DNA of 64,000 nt from Panulirus ornatus (Eukaryota > Arthropoda > Malacostraca > Decapoda > Palinuridae), in the NCBI RefSeq assembly GCF_036320965.1, contig NC_092238.1:23234903-23298902 (forward strand), in the 5' to 3' direction. A program made the position numbers and the translations under genes. Positions within the stretch are counted from its first letter, which is position 1; every line of letters starts with the position of its first letter. The notes below the pieces were generated by a model. The model saw only the letters and a program-made list of their open reading frames with translations. It did not search any database and had not been told where the DNA came from. Shown here one piece after another: positions 44,275-56,552 of the stretch.

Positions 44275-45735
44275 CCATGCACCATCTAAGTTGTAATGGC
44301 TTCAGCACATGTATAGTTCTTGACATTGATTAATTGAGTGTAAGATCTGTATATTGGAAAATGTAGCTTAATCCTTATTTTATTACTTGTATAGTTGCTC
44401 ACTTGGGTTAAATCTGGCTGTATTATATGTGTATGTGAAAACATGGTATCCCTGGTCAAGCATCTTGCATATGATGAGTTAGTCAGGTTAATCATAGACA
44501 CCATATACACAGTGATGACTTGGATTAAACTACCTCACTTCTTTGCAATTGGGAAAACTTTACAAGATATTAAGCGTGATATTATGAACATTCTTTTGTC
44601 AGGAACTTTTCTGCTGGTGACTTGATGCAGTGGTAAGGGTTGATTTTTTCATGGGTTACTTCAGTCATCTGGACAGCAGGCATTATACCTCTGTGGAGTA
44701 AAGTTACCCTCATAGTTTGAATATTGGTAGATGGCCATGTTATCAGGTGTGGAGAAGAATTGAATTTCCATCCTGTTTCATTTTTGTAAGATATATCTTG
44801 CCTTACTTTTACTTCAGGTGTAAAACAGTGTGATTATTTTAAATGTATAATCTCTCCGTTTTTCTCATATAGACATGATTAACAATTAATTAGAAACAGA
44901 AATTTTAGGACTTCGTTATTGAAGAAATTACAGCATGTTTTGTTCTATATTATAAAGGTCACATAAATTATATAATTCCAAAACTATCTGTGATATTCTA
45001 GATATGATTTTAAGGCATTCATTGTTGAAAATCTTTATAATAAAAACTCAGGGTTCGATGAAGTTGGTTATTACTATCCATGTTGAATTGATGAGCACCA
45101 TGAACAGACAAGCTGAATACTGCCAAGAAAGCGAGGACTGGTGTCCTCCTCACTATTTGTTATTGTTTAAGAGGACTTGTGGAAAATGAAATTTTTTGTT
45201 GGTCTACATAAAAGTAACTTCTGAGTTTTTCAGGCCAGGATACAGGGTCAGAGTAGTCTTTCAGGCCAGGATGCAGGGTCAGATTAACCAGCTCTCTAAA
45301 CATCATATGTGGGTTGCTTAGCAACAGTGATCAGCTCTCAGCTAGGTTGTGTTTGGTGTAAGGTGATTGTGACTAGCTTTGCTAAGTTAGGATAATAGTC
45401 TTATGTTCTTCATGAATTGACCATGGTCAAAAGTTTGTTTAAAGTATGAAATTTCAGACAAGTAGATATGATTTTAGAAAAAAAATGCCATTTCATTGCA
45501 TTTGGTAGAGGCATATGAAAAATTCATAAGAAAGAACTTTGGTAAGTTATGGCTCTGTAACTGTTGAATGTTGTTTTACATTTTTGTAATAAAGGTAGAA
45601 TGTGCTAAAATAAACAATGAACTACCATGGTGTAGCAGTTAGTGTTACAGACCCTGACATGTTCATAGGGTGCACAGGCATGAGCCCACAAACATTCAAA
45701 TTCTGACTTAGCATTTCATCCACAGTCAACCCAGG
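44275..45735 (+). other. Probable 3' UTR and intergenic DNA
   Basis: AT-rich unique sequence after the stop. AATAAA hexamers on the plus strand lie at 45039-45044, 45588-45593 and 45609-45614 and could end the transcript. The open frame 44395-44625 has no support as a gene. A near-exact tandem of a 25-base word (tttcaggccaggatacagggtcaga) lies around 45230-45285. Confidence 0.5.
45588..45614 (+). terminator. Candidate polyadenylation signals
   Basis: Two AATAAA hexamers within 27 bases, about 1.3 kb after the host stop codon and just before LINE DNA begins. Position fits, but cleavage is unproven. Confidence 0.35.
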
Positions 45736-46265
45736 TGTATGTGTATATGTATAGATAGGGTTGCACAGGGGAGGTCGGATGTGGTGGAAATGAAATGTTT
45801 AAGGACAATATGTGGTGTGAGGTGGTTTGATCAAGTAAGTAATGAAAGGGTAAGAGAGATGTGTGGAAATAAAAAGAGTGTGGAGAGAGAAGAGGGTGTG
45901 TTGAAAATGATTTGTTTATATGGAGAGAATGAGTGAAGAAAGGTTGACAAAGAGGATATGTGTCAGAGATTAGGGAACAAGGAAAAGCGGGAGACCAAAT
46001 TGGGGATAGAAGGTTGGAGTGAAAAGATTTTGAGCAATCAGGGCCTGAACATGCAGGAGGGAGAAGGGTGTGCACAGAATAAAGTGAATTGAAACAATGT
46101 GGTATACTGGGGTTGATGTGCTGTCTATAGACTGAACCAGAGCATGTGAAATATCTGTGGTAAACCATGGGAAGGTATATGGGACCTGGTTGTGGATAGG
46201 GAGCTGTGGTTTCAGTGCATTGCACATTACAGCTTGAGAATGAGTGAGTGAATGTGGCCTTTTTT
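45736..46265 (+). mobile_element. Old LINE C-terminus and 3' UTR
   Basis: Plus fragment from the RVDVLEMKCLRT codons (remnant frame 45739-45936) to a diverged long 3' UTR (tgcattgcacattacagcttgag). Confidence 0.75.
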
Positions 46266-47270
46266 GTCTTTCATGGTGTTCCAATTCACTCTATTCCTTG
46301 CACGCCTTTCACCCTCCCACATATTCAGGCCCCGATCACTCAAAATCTTTTTCACTCCATCTTTCCACCTCCAATTTGGTCTCCCACTTCTCGTTCCCTC
46401 CACCTCTGACACACATATACTCTTTGTCAATCTCTCCTTATTTATTCTCTCCATGTGACCAAACCATTTCAAAACACCCTCTTCTGCTCTCTCAACCACA
46501 CTTTTTTTTTTATTACCACACATCTCTCTTACCCTTTCATTACTTACTCGATCAAACCACCTCACACCACACATGTCCTCAAACATCTCATTTCCAACAC
46601 ATCCACCCTCCTCCGCACAACTCTATCTATAGCCCACGCCTCGCAACCATTTAACATTGTTGAAACCACTATTCCTTCAAACATTTTTGCTTTCCAAGAT
46701 AATGTTCTCGACTTCCACACATCTTTCAACGCTCCCAGAACTTTCGCCCCTCCCCCACCCTATGATTCATTTCCGCTTCCATGGTTCCATCCACTGCCAA
46801 ATCCACTCCCAGATATCTAAAACACTTATACCCCCATAATTTGAGCACTCACTTTTATCCCCTTTGCCTTTGTACAATGGCACTGTGCAAGCATTCCACC
46901 AAATAATCAGGCACCTCACCATGAGTCATACATACATAAAATAACCTTACCAACCAGTCAAAAATACTGTCACCCCCCGTTTTTAATAAATTCCACTGCA
47001 ATACCATCCAAACCTGCTGCCTTGCCGGCTTTCATCTTCCACAAAGCTTTTACCACCTCTTCTTTGTTTACTAAATCATTCTCCCTCACCCTCTCACTTT
47101 GCACACCACCTCAAACAAAAGACCCTATATCTGCCACTCTATCATCAAACACATTCAACAAACCTTCAAAATACTCACTCCATCTCCTTCTCACATCACC
47201 ACTACTTGTTATCACCTCCCCATTAGCCCCCTTCACTGATGTTCCCATTTGTTACCTTGTCTTACGCATA
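46266..47270 (-). mobile_element. LINE, minus, internally deleted, no 3' UTR
   Basis: Starts directly at the C-terminal coding region (minus frame 46227-46586, WFGHMERI). At about 46826-46830 it jumps from the KCFRYLGVD codons to the NYRGI codons, removing the RT core. The shared bases actta at the joint suggest microhomology. It then runs through the linker to about 47270. Confidence 0.83.
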
Positions 47271-49678
47271 TACATACACAGACATATAAACATGTACATA
47301 TTCATACTTGCTACCTTCATCCATTCTCACCACCATCCCGCTACACATGAAATGGCATCCCCTCCCACCACCTGCCTGCAAGGTAGCACTAGGAAAAGAC
47401 AACAAAGGCCACATTCGTTCACACTCAGTCTCTAACTGTCATCTGTAATGCACCGAAACCACAACTCCTTTTCCTTATGCAGGCCCCACAAAACTTTCCA
47501 TGGTTTCCTCCAGACGCTTCACATGCCTTGGTTCACTCCATTGACTGCACGTCAACCTCGGTATACCACATCATTCCAATTCCTTCTATTCCTTGCACGC
47601 CTTTCACCCTCCTGTATGTTCAGGCGCTAATTGCTCAAAATCTTTTTCACTCAATCTTTCCACCTCCAATTTGGTCTCCCACTTCTCATTCCCTCCACAC
47701 CTGACACATACATCTTTGTCAATCTTTCCTCACTCATTCTCTCCATGTGACCAAACCATTTCAGTACTCCATCTTCTGCCCTATTAAACACACTCTTTTT
47801 ATTACCACACATCTCTTTTACCCTTTCATTACTTACTCGATCAAACCACCTCACACCACATATTGTCCTCAAACATCTCATTGCCAACACATCCACCCTG
47901 CTCTGCACAACCCTATCTATAGCCCATGCCTCGCAACCATATAATATTGTTGGAACTACTATTCCTTCAAACATACCCATTTTTTCTCCGAGAAAACATT
48001 TCTCGCCTTCAACACATTCTTCAACGCTCCCAGAACCTTCACCCCCTCCCCACCCTGTGACTCACTTCTGCTTCCATGGTTCCATCCGCTGTTAAATCCA
48101 CTCCCAGATATCTAAAACACTTCACTTCCTCCAGTTTTTCTCCATTCAAACTTATCTCCCAGTTGACTTGTCACTCAACCCTACTGAACCTAATAACCTT
48201 GCTCTAATTCACATTTACTCTCAGCTTTCTTCTTTCACACACTTTACCAAACCCAGTCACTAACTTCTGCAGTTTCTCACCCGAATCAGCCACCAGCGCT
48301 GTATCATCAGCAAACAACTGACTCACCTCCCAAGCCCTCTCGTCCACAACAGATTGCATTCTTTCCCCTCTCTCCAAAACTCTTTCATTCACCTCCCTAA
48401 CAACCCCATCCATAAACAAATTAAACAACCATGGAGACATCACACGCCCCTGCCGCAGACCGACGTTCACTGGGAACCAATCACTTTCCTCTCTTCATAC
48501 TCGTACACATACCATACATCCTTGATAAATACTTTTCACTGCTTCTGGCAACTTACCTCCCACACCATATACTCTTAGTACTTTCCACAGAGCATCTCTA
48601 TCAGCTTTATCATATGCCTTCTCCAGATCCATAAATGCTACATACAAATCCATCTGTTTTTCCAAGTCTCACATACTTCTTCAAAGCAAACATCTGATCT
48701 GCACATCCTCTACCACTTCTGAAACCACACTGCTCTTCCTCAATCTGATGCTCTGTACATGCCTTTTCCCTCTCAATCAATACCCTCCCATATAATTTCC
48801 CAGGAATACTCAGCAAACTTATATTTCTGTAATTTGAACACACCTTTATCCCCTTTGCCTTTGTACAATGGCACTGTGCATGCATTCTGCCAATCTTTAG
48901 GCACTTTACCATGAACCATACATGCATTGAGTATCCTTACCAACCAGTCAACAACAAAGTCACCCCCTTTTTTAATGGATTCCACTGCAATACCATCCAT
49001 TCCCACTGCCTTGCCGGCTTTTATCTTCTGCAAAGTTTTCACTACCTCTTCTCTGTTTACCGAATCATTCTCCCTGACCCTCTCACTTTGCACACTACCT
49101 CGACCAAAACACCCTATATCTGCCACTCTATCATCACACATTCAACAAATCTTCATGATACTCACTCCATCTCCTCACTTCATGACTACTTGTTATTACC
49201 TCCCCATTAGCCCTCTTCATCGATGTTCCCATTTGTTTTCATCTTACGCACGTTATTTATCTCCTTCCAAAAATCTTATTATTCTCCCTAAAATTTTATG
49301 ATACTCTTTCATCCCAACTCTCATTTGCCCTCTTTTTCGCCTCTTGCACTTTCCTCTTGACCTCTTGCCTCTTTCTTTTATACATCTCCCATTTATTCGC
49401 ACTACTTCCCTGCAAAAATTGTCCAAACGCCTCTCTCTTCTCTTTCATTAACAATCTTACTTCTTCATCCCACCACTCTCAACCCCTCCTAATCTGCTCA
49501 CCTCCCACCTTTCTCATGCCACAGGCATCTTTTGCACAAGCCATCACTGATTCCCTAAATACATCCCATTCCCCTCCCACTCCCCTTATGTCATCTGCTC
49601 TCACCTTTTTCCATTCTGCACTTAATCTCTCCTGGTACTTCCTCACACAAGTCTCCTTTCCAAGCTCACTTACTCTCA
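47271..49678 (-). mobile_element. LINE, minus, 5'-truncated, long 3' UTR
   Basis: Long 3' UTR from 47271, then C-terminus (47651-47980), RT (48204-48470 with LFADDTAL; LRQGRVMSPWLFN), linker (48773-49141) and the end of the endonuclease (RVSELGKETC) at 49678. Several small deletions, of intermediate age. Confidence 0.86.
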
Positions 49679-50575
49679 TACTTACTTGCCTTTATTCCTT
49701 CCTGATGCTCACCCACCACATGGGAAATAGCATCACTTCAGAGAGGTAGCATCAGGAAACAGACAAAAATGACCACATTTGTTCTCACTCAGTCTCTAGC
49801 TGTCATGTGACATGCACCAAAACTGCACCTCCCTATCCACATCCAGGCCCCACAGACCCTTCCATGGTTTACCCCAGATGCCTCACATGCCCTGGTTCAA
49901 TCCATTGACAGCACGTTGACCCCGGTATACCACATCATTCCAATTCACTCTATTCCTTGCATGCCTTTCACCCTCCTGTATGTGCAGGCCCCAATCACTC
50001 AAAATCTTTTTCACTCCATGCTTCCACCTCCAATTTGGTCTCCCACTTCTTGTTCCCTACACTTCTTACACCTATATCCTCTTTGTCAATCTTTTCTCGC
50101 TCATTCTCTCCTTGTGTCCAAACCATTTCAACACACCCTCTCCTACTCTCTCAACCACACTCTTTTTATTACCACACATCTCTGTTACCCTTTCATTACT
50201 TACTCGATCAAACCACCTGACACCACATATTGTCCTCACAAACATTTCATTTCCAACACATCTAGCCTCCTCCATGCAACCCTATCTATAGCCCACGCCT
50301 TGCAACCATATAACATTGTTGTTGGAACCACTATTCTTTCAAACATACCTATTTTTTCTCTCCGAGATAACGTTCTCTCCTTCCACACATTCTTCTTTGA
50401 TCCCAGAACTTTCGCCCCCTCCCTCACCCTGTGATTTGCTTCTGCTTCCATGGTTTCACTTGTTGCTAAGTCCATTCCCCGATATCTAAAACACTTCACA
50501 TACCCCAATTTTGCTCCAAACTTACATCTCAATTAACTTGTTCCTCAACCCTATCGAACCTAATGACCTTGTTGA
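49679..50575 (-). mobile_element. Older LINE 3' third, minus
   Basis: Diverged long 3' UTR (cttgcctttattccttcc, agaggtagcatcagg), C-terminus and distal RT (minus frames 50072-50275 and 50236-50532), ending at the NKVIRF codons next to the minisatellite. Confidence 0.82.
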
Positions 50576-52440
50576 TTCTTATGTTTGCAATTCAGACAGT
50601 AGTTATTCTGTATAGTTGTTGAGTGTTATGTTTGTGAGTCATACAATAGTAGTTCTGAATAGGTATTGATTGTTATGTTTGCAAGTCAAACAATAGTTCT
50701 ATATAGTTGTTGATAGTTATGTTTCCAAATCAGACAATAGTTGTTCTGAATTTTTGTTGATTTTTATGTTTCCAAGTCAAACAGTAGTTGTTCTGAATAG
50801 ATTTTGATTGTTATGTTTGCAAGTCAGAAAACATGTTCTGATGATTGTTATGTTTCCAAGTCAGACAGTAGTTGTTCTGAATAGATTTTGATTGTTATGT
50901 TTGCAAGTCAGAAAACATGTTCTGATGATTGTTATGTTTCCAAGTCAAACAGTAGTTGTTCTGAATAGATTTTGATTGTTATGTTTGCAAGTCAGAAAAC
51001 ATGTTCTGATGATTGTTATGTTTCCAAGTCAGACAGCAGTTGTTCTGGATAGATTTTGATTGTTATGTTTGCAAGTCAGAAAACATGTTCTGATGATTGT
51101 TATGTTTCCAAGTCAAACAGTAGTTGTTCTGAATAGATTTTGATTGTTATGTTTGCAAGTCAGAAAACATGTTCTGATGATTGTTATGTTTCCAAGTCAG
51201 ACAGTAGTTGTTCTGAATAGTTGTTGATTGTTATATCTTCAAGTCAGACAATAATTGTTCTGAACAGTTGTTGATTGTTATGTTTCCAAGTCAGACAATA
51301 GTTGTTGATCGTTATGTTTGCAGGTCAGACAATAGTTGTTCTGAATAGTTGTTGATTGTTATGTTTGCAAATCAGACAGTAGCTGTTCTGAATAGTTGTT
51401 GATTGCAAGTCAGACATTAGTTGATTGTTATGTTTGCAGGCTAGACAGTGACTGTTCTGAATAGGTGTTGATTGCAAGTCAGACTATACTCGTTGATTGT
51501 TATGTTTGCAAGTCTGACAATAGGTGCTGATTTTTATGTTTCCAAGTTAGACAATAGTTCTGAATGGTTGTTGAATGTTATGTATGCAAGGCAGACAATA
51601 GTTGTTCTGAATAGTTGTTGAATGTTATGTTTGCAAGTTTGACTTTAGTTGTTCTGAGTAGATGTTGATTGCAAGTCAGACAATAGTTGATTTTTATGAT
51701 TGCAAGTTAGACAATAGGTGTTGATTGTAATGTTTGCAAATCAGACAATAGGTATTGATTCTTATGTCTGCAAGTCTGACAATAGTTGTTGATTGTTATG
51801 TTTACAGGTCATACAGTAGTTGTTCTGAATAGTTATTGATTGCAAGGCAGACAATAGTTGATTGTTATGTTTGTGAGTCAGACATTGGTTGTTCTGAATA
51901 GTTATTGATAGCAAGTCAGACAATAGTTGATTCTTATGCTTGCAAGTCAGACAGTAGTTGCTGATTGTTATGTTTGCAAGTCAGGCAATAGGTGTTGATT
52001 ATTGTTTGCAAGTCAGACAGTAGTTCTGAATAGTTGTTAGTTATTATGTTTGCAAGTCAGACAATGGTTGTTCTGAATAGTTTTTGATTGTTGTTTCTAG
52101 GTCTGACAATAGTTGTTCTGGAAATTCATTGATTGTTATGATTGCAAGTCAAACAATAGTTGTTCTGGATAGTTGTTGATTGTTATGTTTGCAATTCAGA
52201 TAATAGTTATTCTGAATAGTTGTTGACTGTTATGTTTGCACGTCAGGCAATAGGTGTTCTGAATAGTTGTTGATTGTTATGTTTGCAAGTCAGACAATAA
52301 TTCTGAAAAGTTGTTGATTGTTTTGTTTGGAAGCCATACAGTAGTTTTTTATTGTTATGTTTGCAAGTCAGACAATACTTGTTGATTGCTATGTTTGGAA
52401 GTCAGACAATAGTTGTTCTGAATGCACTATTTTATGTGAT
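50576..52440. repeat. AT-rich minisatellite
   Basis: About 1.86 kb of tandem units near 47 bases, recognised by ttgttctgaatag, ttgttgattgttatg and tttgcaagtcagacaata. Many units lack the first block and are about 30 bases long. No stop-free frame or protein. Confidence 0.92.
50783..51202. repeat. Five exact-length 84-bp higher-order units
   Basis: Units start with ag(t/c)agttgttctg at 50783, 50867, 50951, 51035 and 51119, and a sixth start is at 51203, so the spacing is exactly 84 each time. Each pairs a full unit (bearing gattttgattg and gcaagtcagaaaac) with a short one (gatgattgttatgtttcc). Copies differ at only a few bases. Confidence 0.93.
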
Positions 52441-52490
52441 TTGCAGCTTTATCATATGTCCGTTTGAGGCAGGTGAGACATTGTTTAAAC

Positions 52491-52622
52491 TTCTTTCTTT
52501 CAAACTATTCGCCATTTCCCGCATTAGCGAGGTAGCGTTAAGAACAGAGGAGTGGGCCTTTGAGGGAATACCCTCACCTGGCCCAATTCTCTGTTCCTTC
52601 CTTTGGAAAATTAAAAAAAAAC
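52491..52622 (-). mobile_element. Non-autonomous element, 5'-truncated
   Basis: The 3' half only (ctattcgccatttcccgc, gcgaggtagcgttaag, ctgttccttcctttgg), ending in the A run. It sits directly at the end of the minisatellite. Confidence 0.78.
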
Positions 52623-52683
52623 TTGGGCAGATGAAATATTTGTAAAGTATACGTTTGTGAGGAATGACAAATGTATGAAAGTG

Positions 52684-52684
<1 letters not shown>

Positions 52685-52764
<80 letters not shown>
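52685..52764. repeat. (TA)n array
   Basis: About 40 TA units with one TG interruption, directly beside the next non-autonomous element. Confidence 0.95.
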
Positions 52765-52766
<2 letters not shown>

Positions 52767-52991
52767 CTTTCATACTATTCGCCATTTCCTGCATTAGCGA
52801 GGTAGCGTTAAGAACAGAGGACTGGGCCTTAGAGGGAATATCCTCACCTGACCCCCTTCTCTGTTCCTTCTTTTGGAAAATTAAAAAAAAAACGAGAGGG
52901 AAGGATTTCCAGCTCCCCACTCCCTTCCCTTTTAGTTGCCTTCTACGACATGCAGGGAATATGTGGGAAGTATTCGTTCTCCCCTATCCCC

Positions 52992-52998
<7 letters not shown>
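52765..52998 (-). mobile_element. Non-autonomous element, full length, between TA arrays
   Basis: About 234 bases. Minus orientation: 5' palindrome-like tatccccagggata at 52987-52998, LINE 5' homology for about 150 bases, then the 3' stem-loop (gcattagcgaggtagcg). (TA)n lies on both sides, so a TA array was the target. Confidence 0.85.

Positions 52999-53049
<51 letters not shown>
52999..53049. repeat. (TA)n array
   Basis: About 25 TA units at the 5' side of the non-autonomous element. Confidence 0.95.
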
Positions 53050-53052
<3 letters not shown>

Positions 53053-53134
53053 ACATTATATGAACCATTATGTGACATTCATTTTTTCATTTCATTTCAA
53101 GCTAGAAGTTTCAGTTTTCTAAATTATTTCTTAC

Positions 53135-53225
53135 ATTTTTCATATGTATATATATGTATATGTGTGTGTGTGTGTATATGTGCGTATGTATGTGTATGTG
53201 TGTATATATGTATATGTATATATAT
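53135..53225. repeat. TA/TG microsatellite at LINE 5' junction
   Basis: Mixed TA, TG and TGTA repeats running straight into the LINE 5' palindrome. Confidence 0.85.
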
Positions 53226-53351
53226 TATCCCTGGGGATAGGGGTGAAAGAATACTTCCCACGCATTCCTCGCGTGTCGTAGAAGGCGACTAGAGGGGACG
53301 GGAGCGGGGGGCCAGAAATCCTCCCCTCCCTGTATTTTCTAACTTTCTAAA

Positions 53352-54308
53352 ATGGGAAACAGAAGAAGGAGTCACGCGGGGAGTGCTCATCCTCCTCGAA
53401 GGCTCAGACTGGGGTGTCTAAATGTGTGTGGATGTAACCAAGATGTGAAAAAAGGAGAGATAGGTAGTATATTTGAGGAAAGGAACCTGGATGTTTTGGC
53501 TCTGTGTGAAATGAAGCTCAAGGGTAAAGGGGAAGAGTGGTTTGGGAATGTCTTGGGAGTAAAGTCAGGGGTTAGTGAGAGGACAAGAGCAATGGAAGGA
53601 GTAGCAGTACTCCTGAAACAGGAGTTGTGGGAGTATGTGATAGAATGTAAGAAAGTAAATTCTCGATTGATATGGGTAAAACGGAAAGTTGATGGAGAGA
53701 GATGGGTGATTATTGGTGCATATGCACCTGGGCATGAGAATAAAGATCATGAGAGGCAAGTGTTTTGTGAGCAGCTGAATGAGTGTGTTAGTGGTTTTGA
53801 TGCATGAGACCGGGTTATAGTGATGGGGGATTTGAATGCAAAGGTGAGTAATGTGGCAGTTGAGGGAATAATTGGTATACATGGGGTGTTCAGTGTTGTA
53901 AATGGAAATGGTGAAGAGCTTGTAGATTTATGTGCTGAAAAAGGATTGGTGATTGGGAATACCTGGTTTAAAAAGCGAGATATACATAAGTTTACGTATG
54001 TAAGTAGGAGAGATGGCCAGAGAGCGTTATTGGATTACGTGTTAATTGACAGGCACGCGAAAGAGAGACTTTTGGATGTTAATGTGCTGAGAGGTGCAAC
54101 TGGAGGGATGTTTGATCATTATCTTGTGGAGGCTAAGGTGAAGATTTGTATGGGTTTTCAGAAAAGAAGAGTGAATGTTGGGGTGAAGAGGGTGGTGAGA
54201 GTAAGTGAGCTTGGGAAGGAGACTTGTGTGAGGAAGTACCAGGAGAGACTGAGTACAGAAAGGAAAAAGGTGAGAACAATGGAAGTAAGGGGAGTGGGGG
54301 AGGAATGA
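53352..54308 (+). pseudogene. LINE endonuclease domain (two frame-matched pieces)
   Basis: Apurinic-type endonuclease that nicks target DNA to prime reverse transcription. Visible: RLGCLNVCGCNQD near the start, LALCEMKLKGKGEEWFG, WVIIGAYAPGHE, MGDLNAKV and a (F)DHYLVE block where other copies read SDHYLVE. A Ser-to-Phe change therefore hits the catalytic SDH motif. It is interrupted by one TGA at 53805. Confidence 0.88.
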
Positions 54309-54447
54309 GATGTATTTAGGGAATCAGTGATGGATTGCGCAAAAGATGCTTGTGGCATGAGAAGCGTGGGAGGTGGGTTGATTAGAAAGGGTAGTGAGTG
54401 GTGGGATGAAGAAGTAAGATGATTAGTGAAAGAGAAGAGAGAGGCAT

Positions 54448-56142
54448 TTGGACGATTTTTGCAGGGAAAAAAATGCAATGGAGTGGGAGATGTATAAAAG
54501 AAAGAGACAGGAGGTCAAGAGAAAGGTGCAAGAGGTAAAAAAGAGGGCAAATGAGAGTTGGGGTGAGAGAGTATCATTAAATTTTAGGGAGAATAAAAAG
54601 ATGTTCTGGAAGGAGGTAAATAAAGTGCGTAAGACAAGGGAGCAAATGGGAACTTCAGTGGAGGGCGCAAATGGGGAGGTGATAACAAGTAGTGGTGATG
54701 TGAGAAAGAGATGGAGTGAGTATTTTGAAGGTTTGTTGAATGTGTTTGATGATAGAGTGGCAGATGTAGGATGTTTTGGTCGAGGTGGTGTGCAAAGTGA
54801 GAGGGTTAGGGAAAATGATTTGGTAAACAGAGAAGAGGTAGTAAAAGCTTTGCGGAAGATGAAAGCTGGCAAGGCAGCAGGTTTGGATGGTATTGCAGTG
54901 GAATTTATTAAAAAAAAAGGGGGTGACTGTATTATTGACTGGTTGGTAAGGTTATTTAATGTATGTATGACTCATGGTGAGGTGCCTGAGGATTGGCGGA
55001 ATGCGTGCATAGTGCCATTGTACAAAGGCACAGGGGATAAGAGTGAGTGCTCAAATTACAGAGGTATAAGTTTGTTGAGTATTCCTGGTAAATTATATGG
55101 GAGGGTATTGATTGAGAGGGTGAAGGCATGTGCAGAGCATCAGTTTGGGGAAGAGCAGTGTGGTTTCAGAAGTGGTAGAGGATGTGTGGATCAGGTGTTT
55201 GCTTTGAAGAATGTATGTGAGAAATACTTAGAAAAGCAAATGGATTTGTATGTAGCATTTATGGATCTGGAGAATGCACATGATAGAGTTGATAGAGATG
55301 CTATGTGGAAGGTATTAAGAATATATGGTGTGGGAGGCAAGTTGTTAGAAGCAGTGAAAAGTTTTTATCGAGGATGTAAGGCATGTGTACGTGTAGGAAG
55401 AGAGGAAAGTGATTGGTTCTCAGTGAATGTAGGTTTGCGGCAGGGGTGTGTGATGTCTCCATTGTTGTTTAATTTGTTTATGGATGGGGTTGTTAGGGAG
55501 GTGAATGCAAGAGTTTTGGAAAGAGGGGCAAGTATGAAGTCTGTTGGGGATGAGAGAGCTTGGGAAATGAGTCAGTTGTTGTTCGCTGATGATACAACGC
55601 TGGTGGCTGATTCATGTGAGAAACTGCAGAAGCTGGTGACTGAGTTTGGTAAAGTGTGTGAAAGAAGAAAGTTAAGAGTAAATGTGAACAAGAGCAAGGT
55701 TATTAGGTACAATAGGGTTGAGGGTCAAGTCAATTGGGAGGTAAGTTTGAATGGAGAAAAACTGGAGGAAGTAAAGTGTTTTAGATATCTGGGAGTGGAT
55801 CTGGCAGCGGATGGAACCATGGAAGCGGAAGTGGATCATAGGGTGGGGGAGGGGGCGAAAATCCTGGGAGCCTTGAAGAATGTATGGAAGTCGAGAACAT
55901 TATCTCGGAAAGCAAAAATGGGTATGTTTGAAGGAATAGTGGTTCCAACAATGTTGTATGGTTGCGAGGCGTGGGCTCTGGATAGAGTTGTGCGCAGGAG
56001 GATGGATGTGCTGGAAATGAGATGTTTGAGGACAATATGTGGTGTGAGGTGGTTTGATCGAGTAAGTAACTTAAGGGTAAGAGAGATGTGTGGAAATAAA
56101 AAGAGCGTGGTTGAGAGAGCAGAAGAGGGTGTTTTGAAATGA
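54448..56142 (+). pseudogene. LINE linker and RT ORF (564 codons)
   Basis: Basic linker, RT with LRQGCVMSPLLFN, FADD, MLYGCEAW, ending at a TGG-to-TGA change in the LKWFGHM codons. The same frame resumes at 56152-56385 to the C-terminus. An AYDR-to-AHDR change sits in the first catalytic motif. Confidence 0.88.
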
Positions 56143-56552
56143 TTTGGGCACATGGAGAGAATGAGTGAGGAAAGATTGACCAAGAGGATATATGTGTCGG
56201 AGGTGGAGGGAACGAGGAGAAGTGGGAGACCAAATTGGAGGTGGAAAGATGGAGTGAAAAAGATTTTGTGTGATCAGGGCCTGAACATGCAGGAGGGTGA
56301 AAGGAGGGCAAGGAATAGAGTGAATTGGATCGATGTGGTATACCGGGGTTGTCGTGCTGTTAGTGGATTGAATCAGGGCATGTGAAGCGACTGGGGTAAA
56401 CCATGGAAAGCTGTGTAGGTATGTATATTTGCGTGTGTGGACGTATGTATATACATGTGTATGGGGGTGGGTTGGGCCATTTCTTTCGTCTGTTTCCTTG
56501 CGCTACCTCGCAAACGCGGGAGACAGCGACAAAGTATAAAAAAAAAAAAAAG

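Larger units (their letters stand above)
53226..56552 (+). mobile_element. Full-length LINE, short 3' UTR
   Basis: About 3.3 kb: 5' terminus tatccctggggata, 5' UTR, complete ORF region, short 3' UTR, stem-loop and a 13-A tail. Coding pieces are 53352-53807, 53820-54308, 54448-56142 and 56152-56385. The breaks are few: CGA-to-TGA (53805), TGG-to-TGA (54306), TTA-to-TGA (54420), an extra A in a run at about 54470, and TGG-to-TGA (56140). This is the best single template for a full short-UTR element. Confidence 0.95.

Noticed and set aside
44395..44625. 76-codon frame after the host stop
   Set aside because: No start context, homology or splice support. Most likely chance in the 3' UTR.
50576..52440. 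Regular repeats resembling a CRISPR array
   Set aside because: Units are contiguous with no unique spacers and vary in length, in a eukaryotic context. It is a minisatellite.
52765..52998. tRNA-derived SINE
   Set aside because: No convincing B box (GGTTCGANNCC type) on either strand. The ends match the LINE instead.
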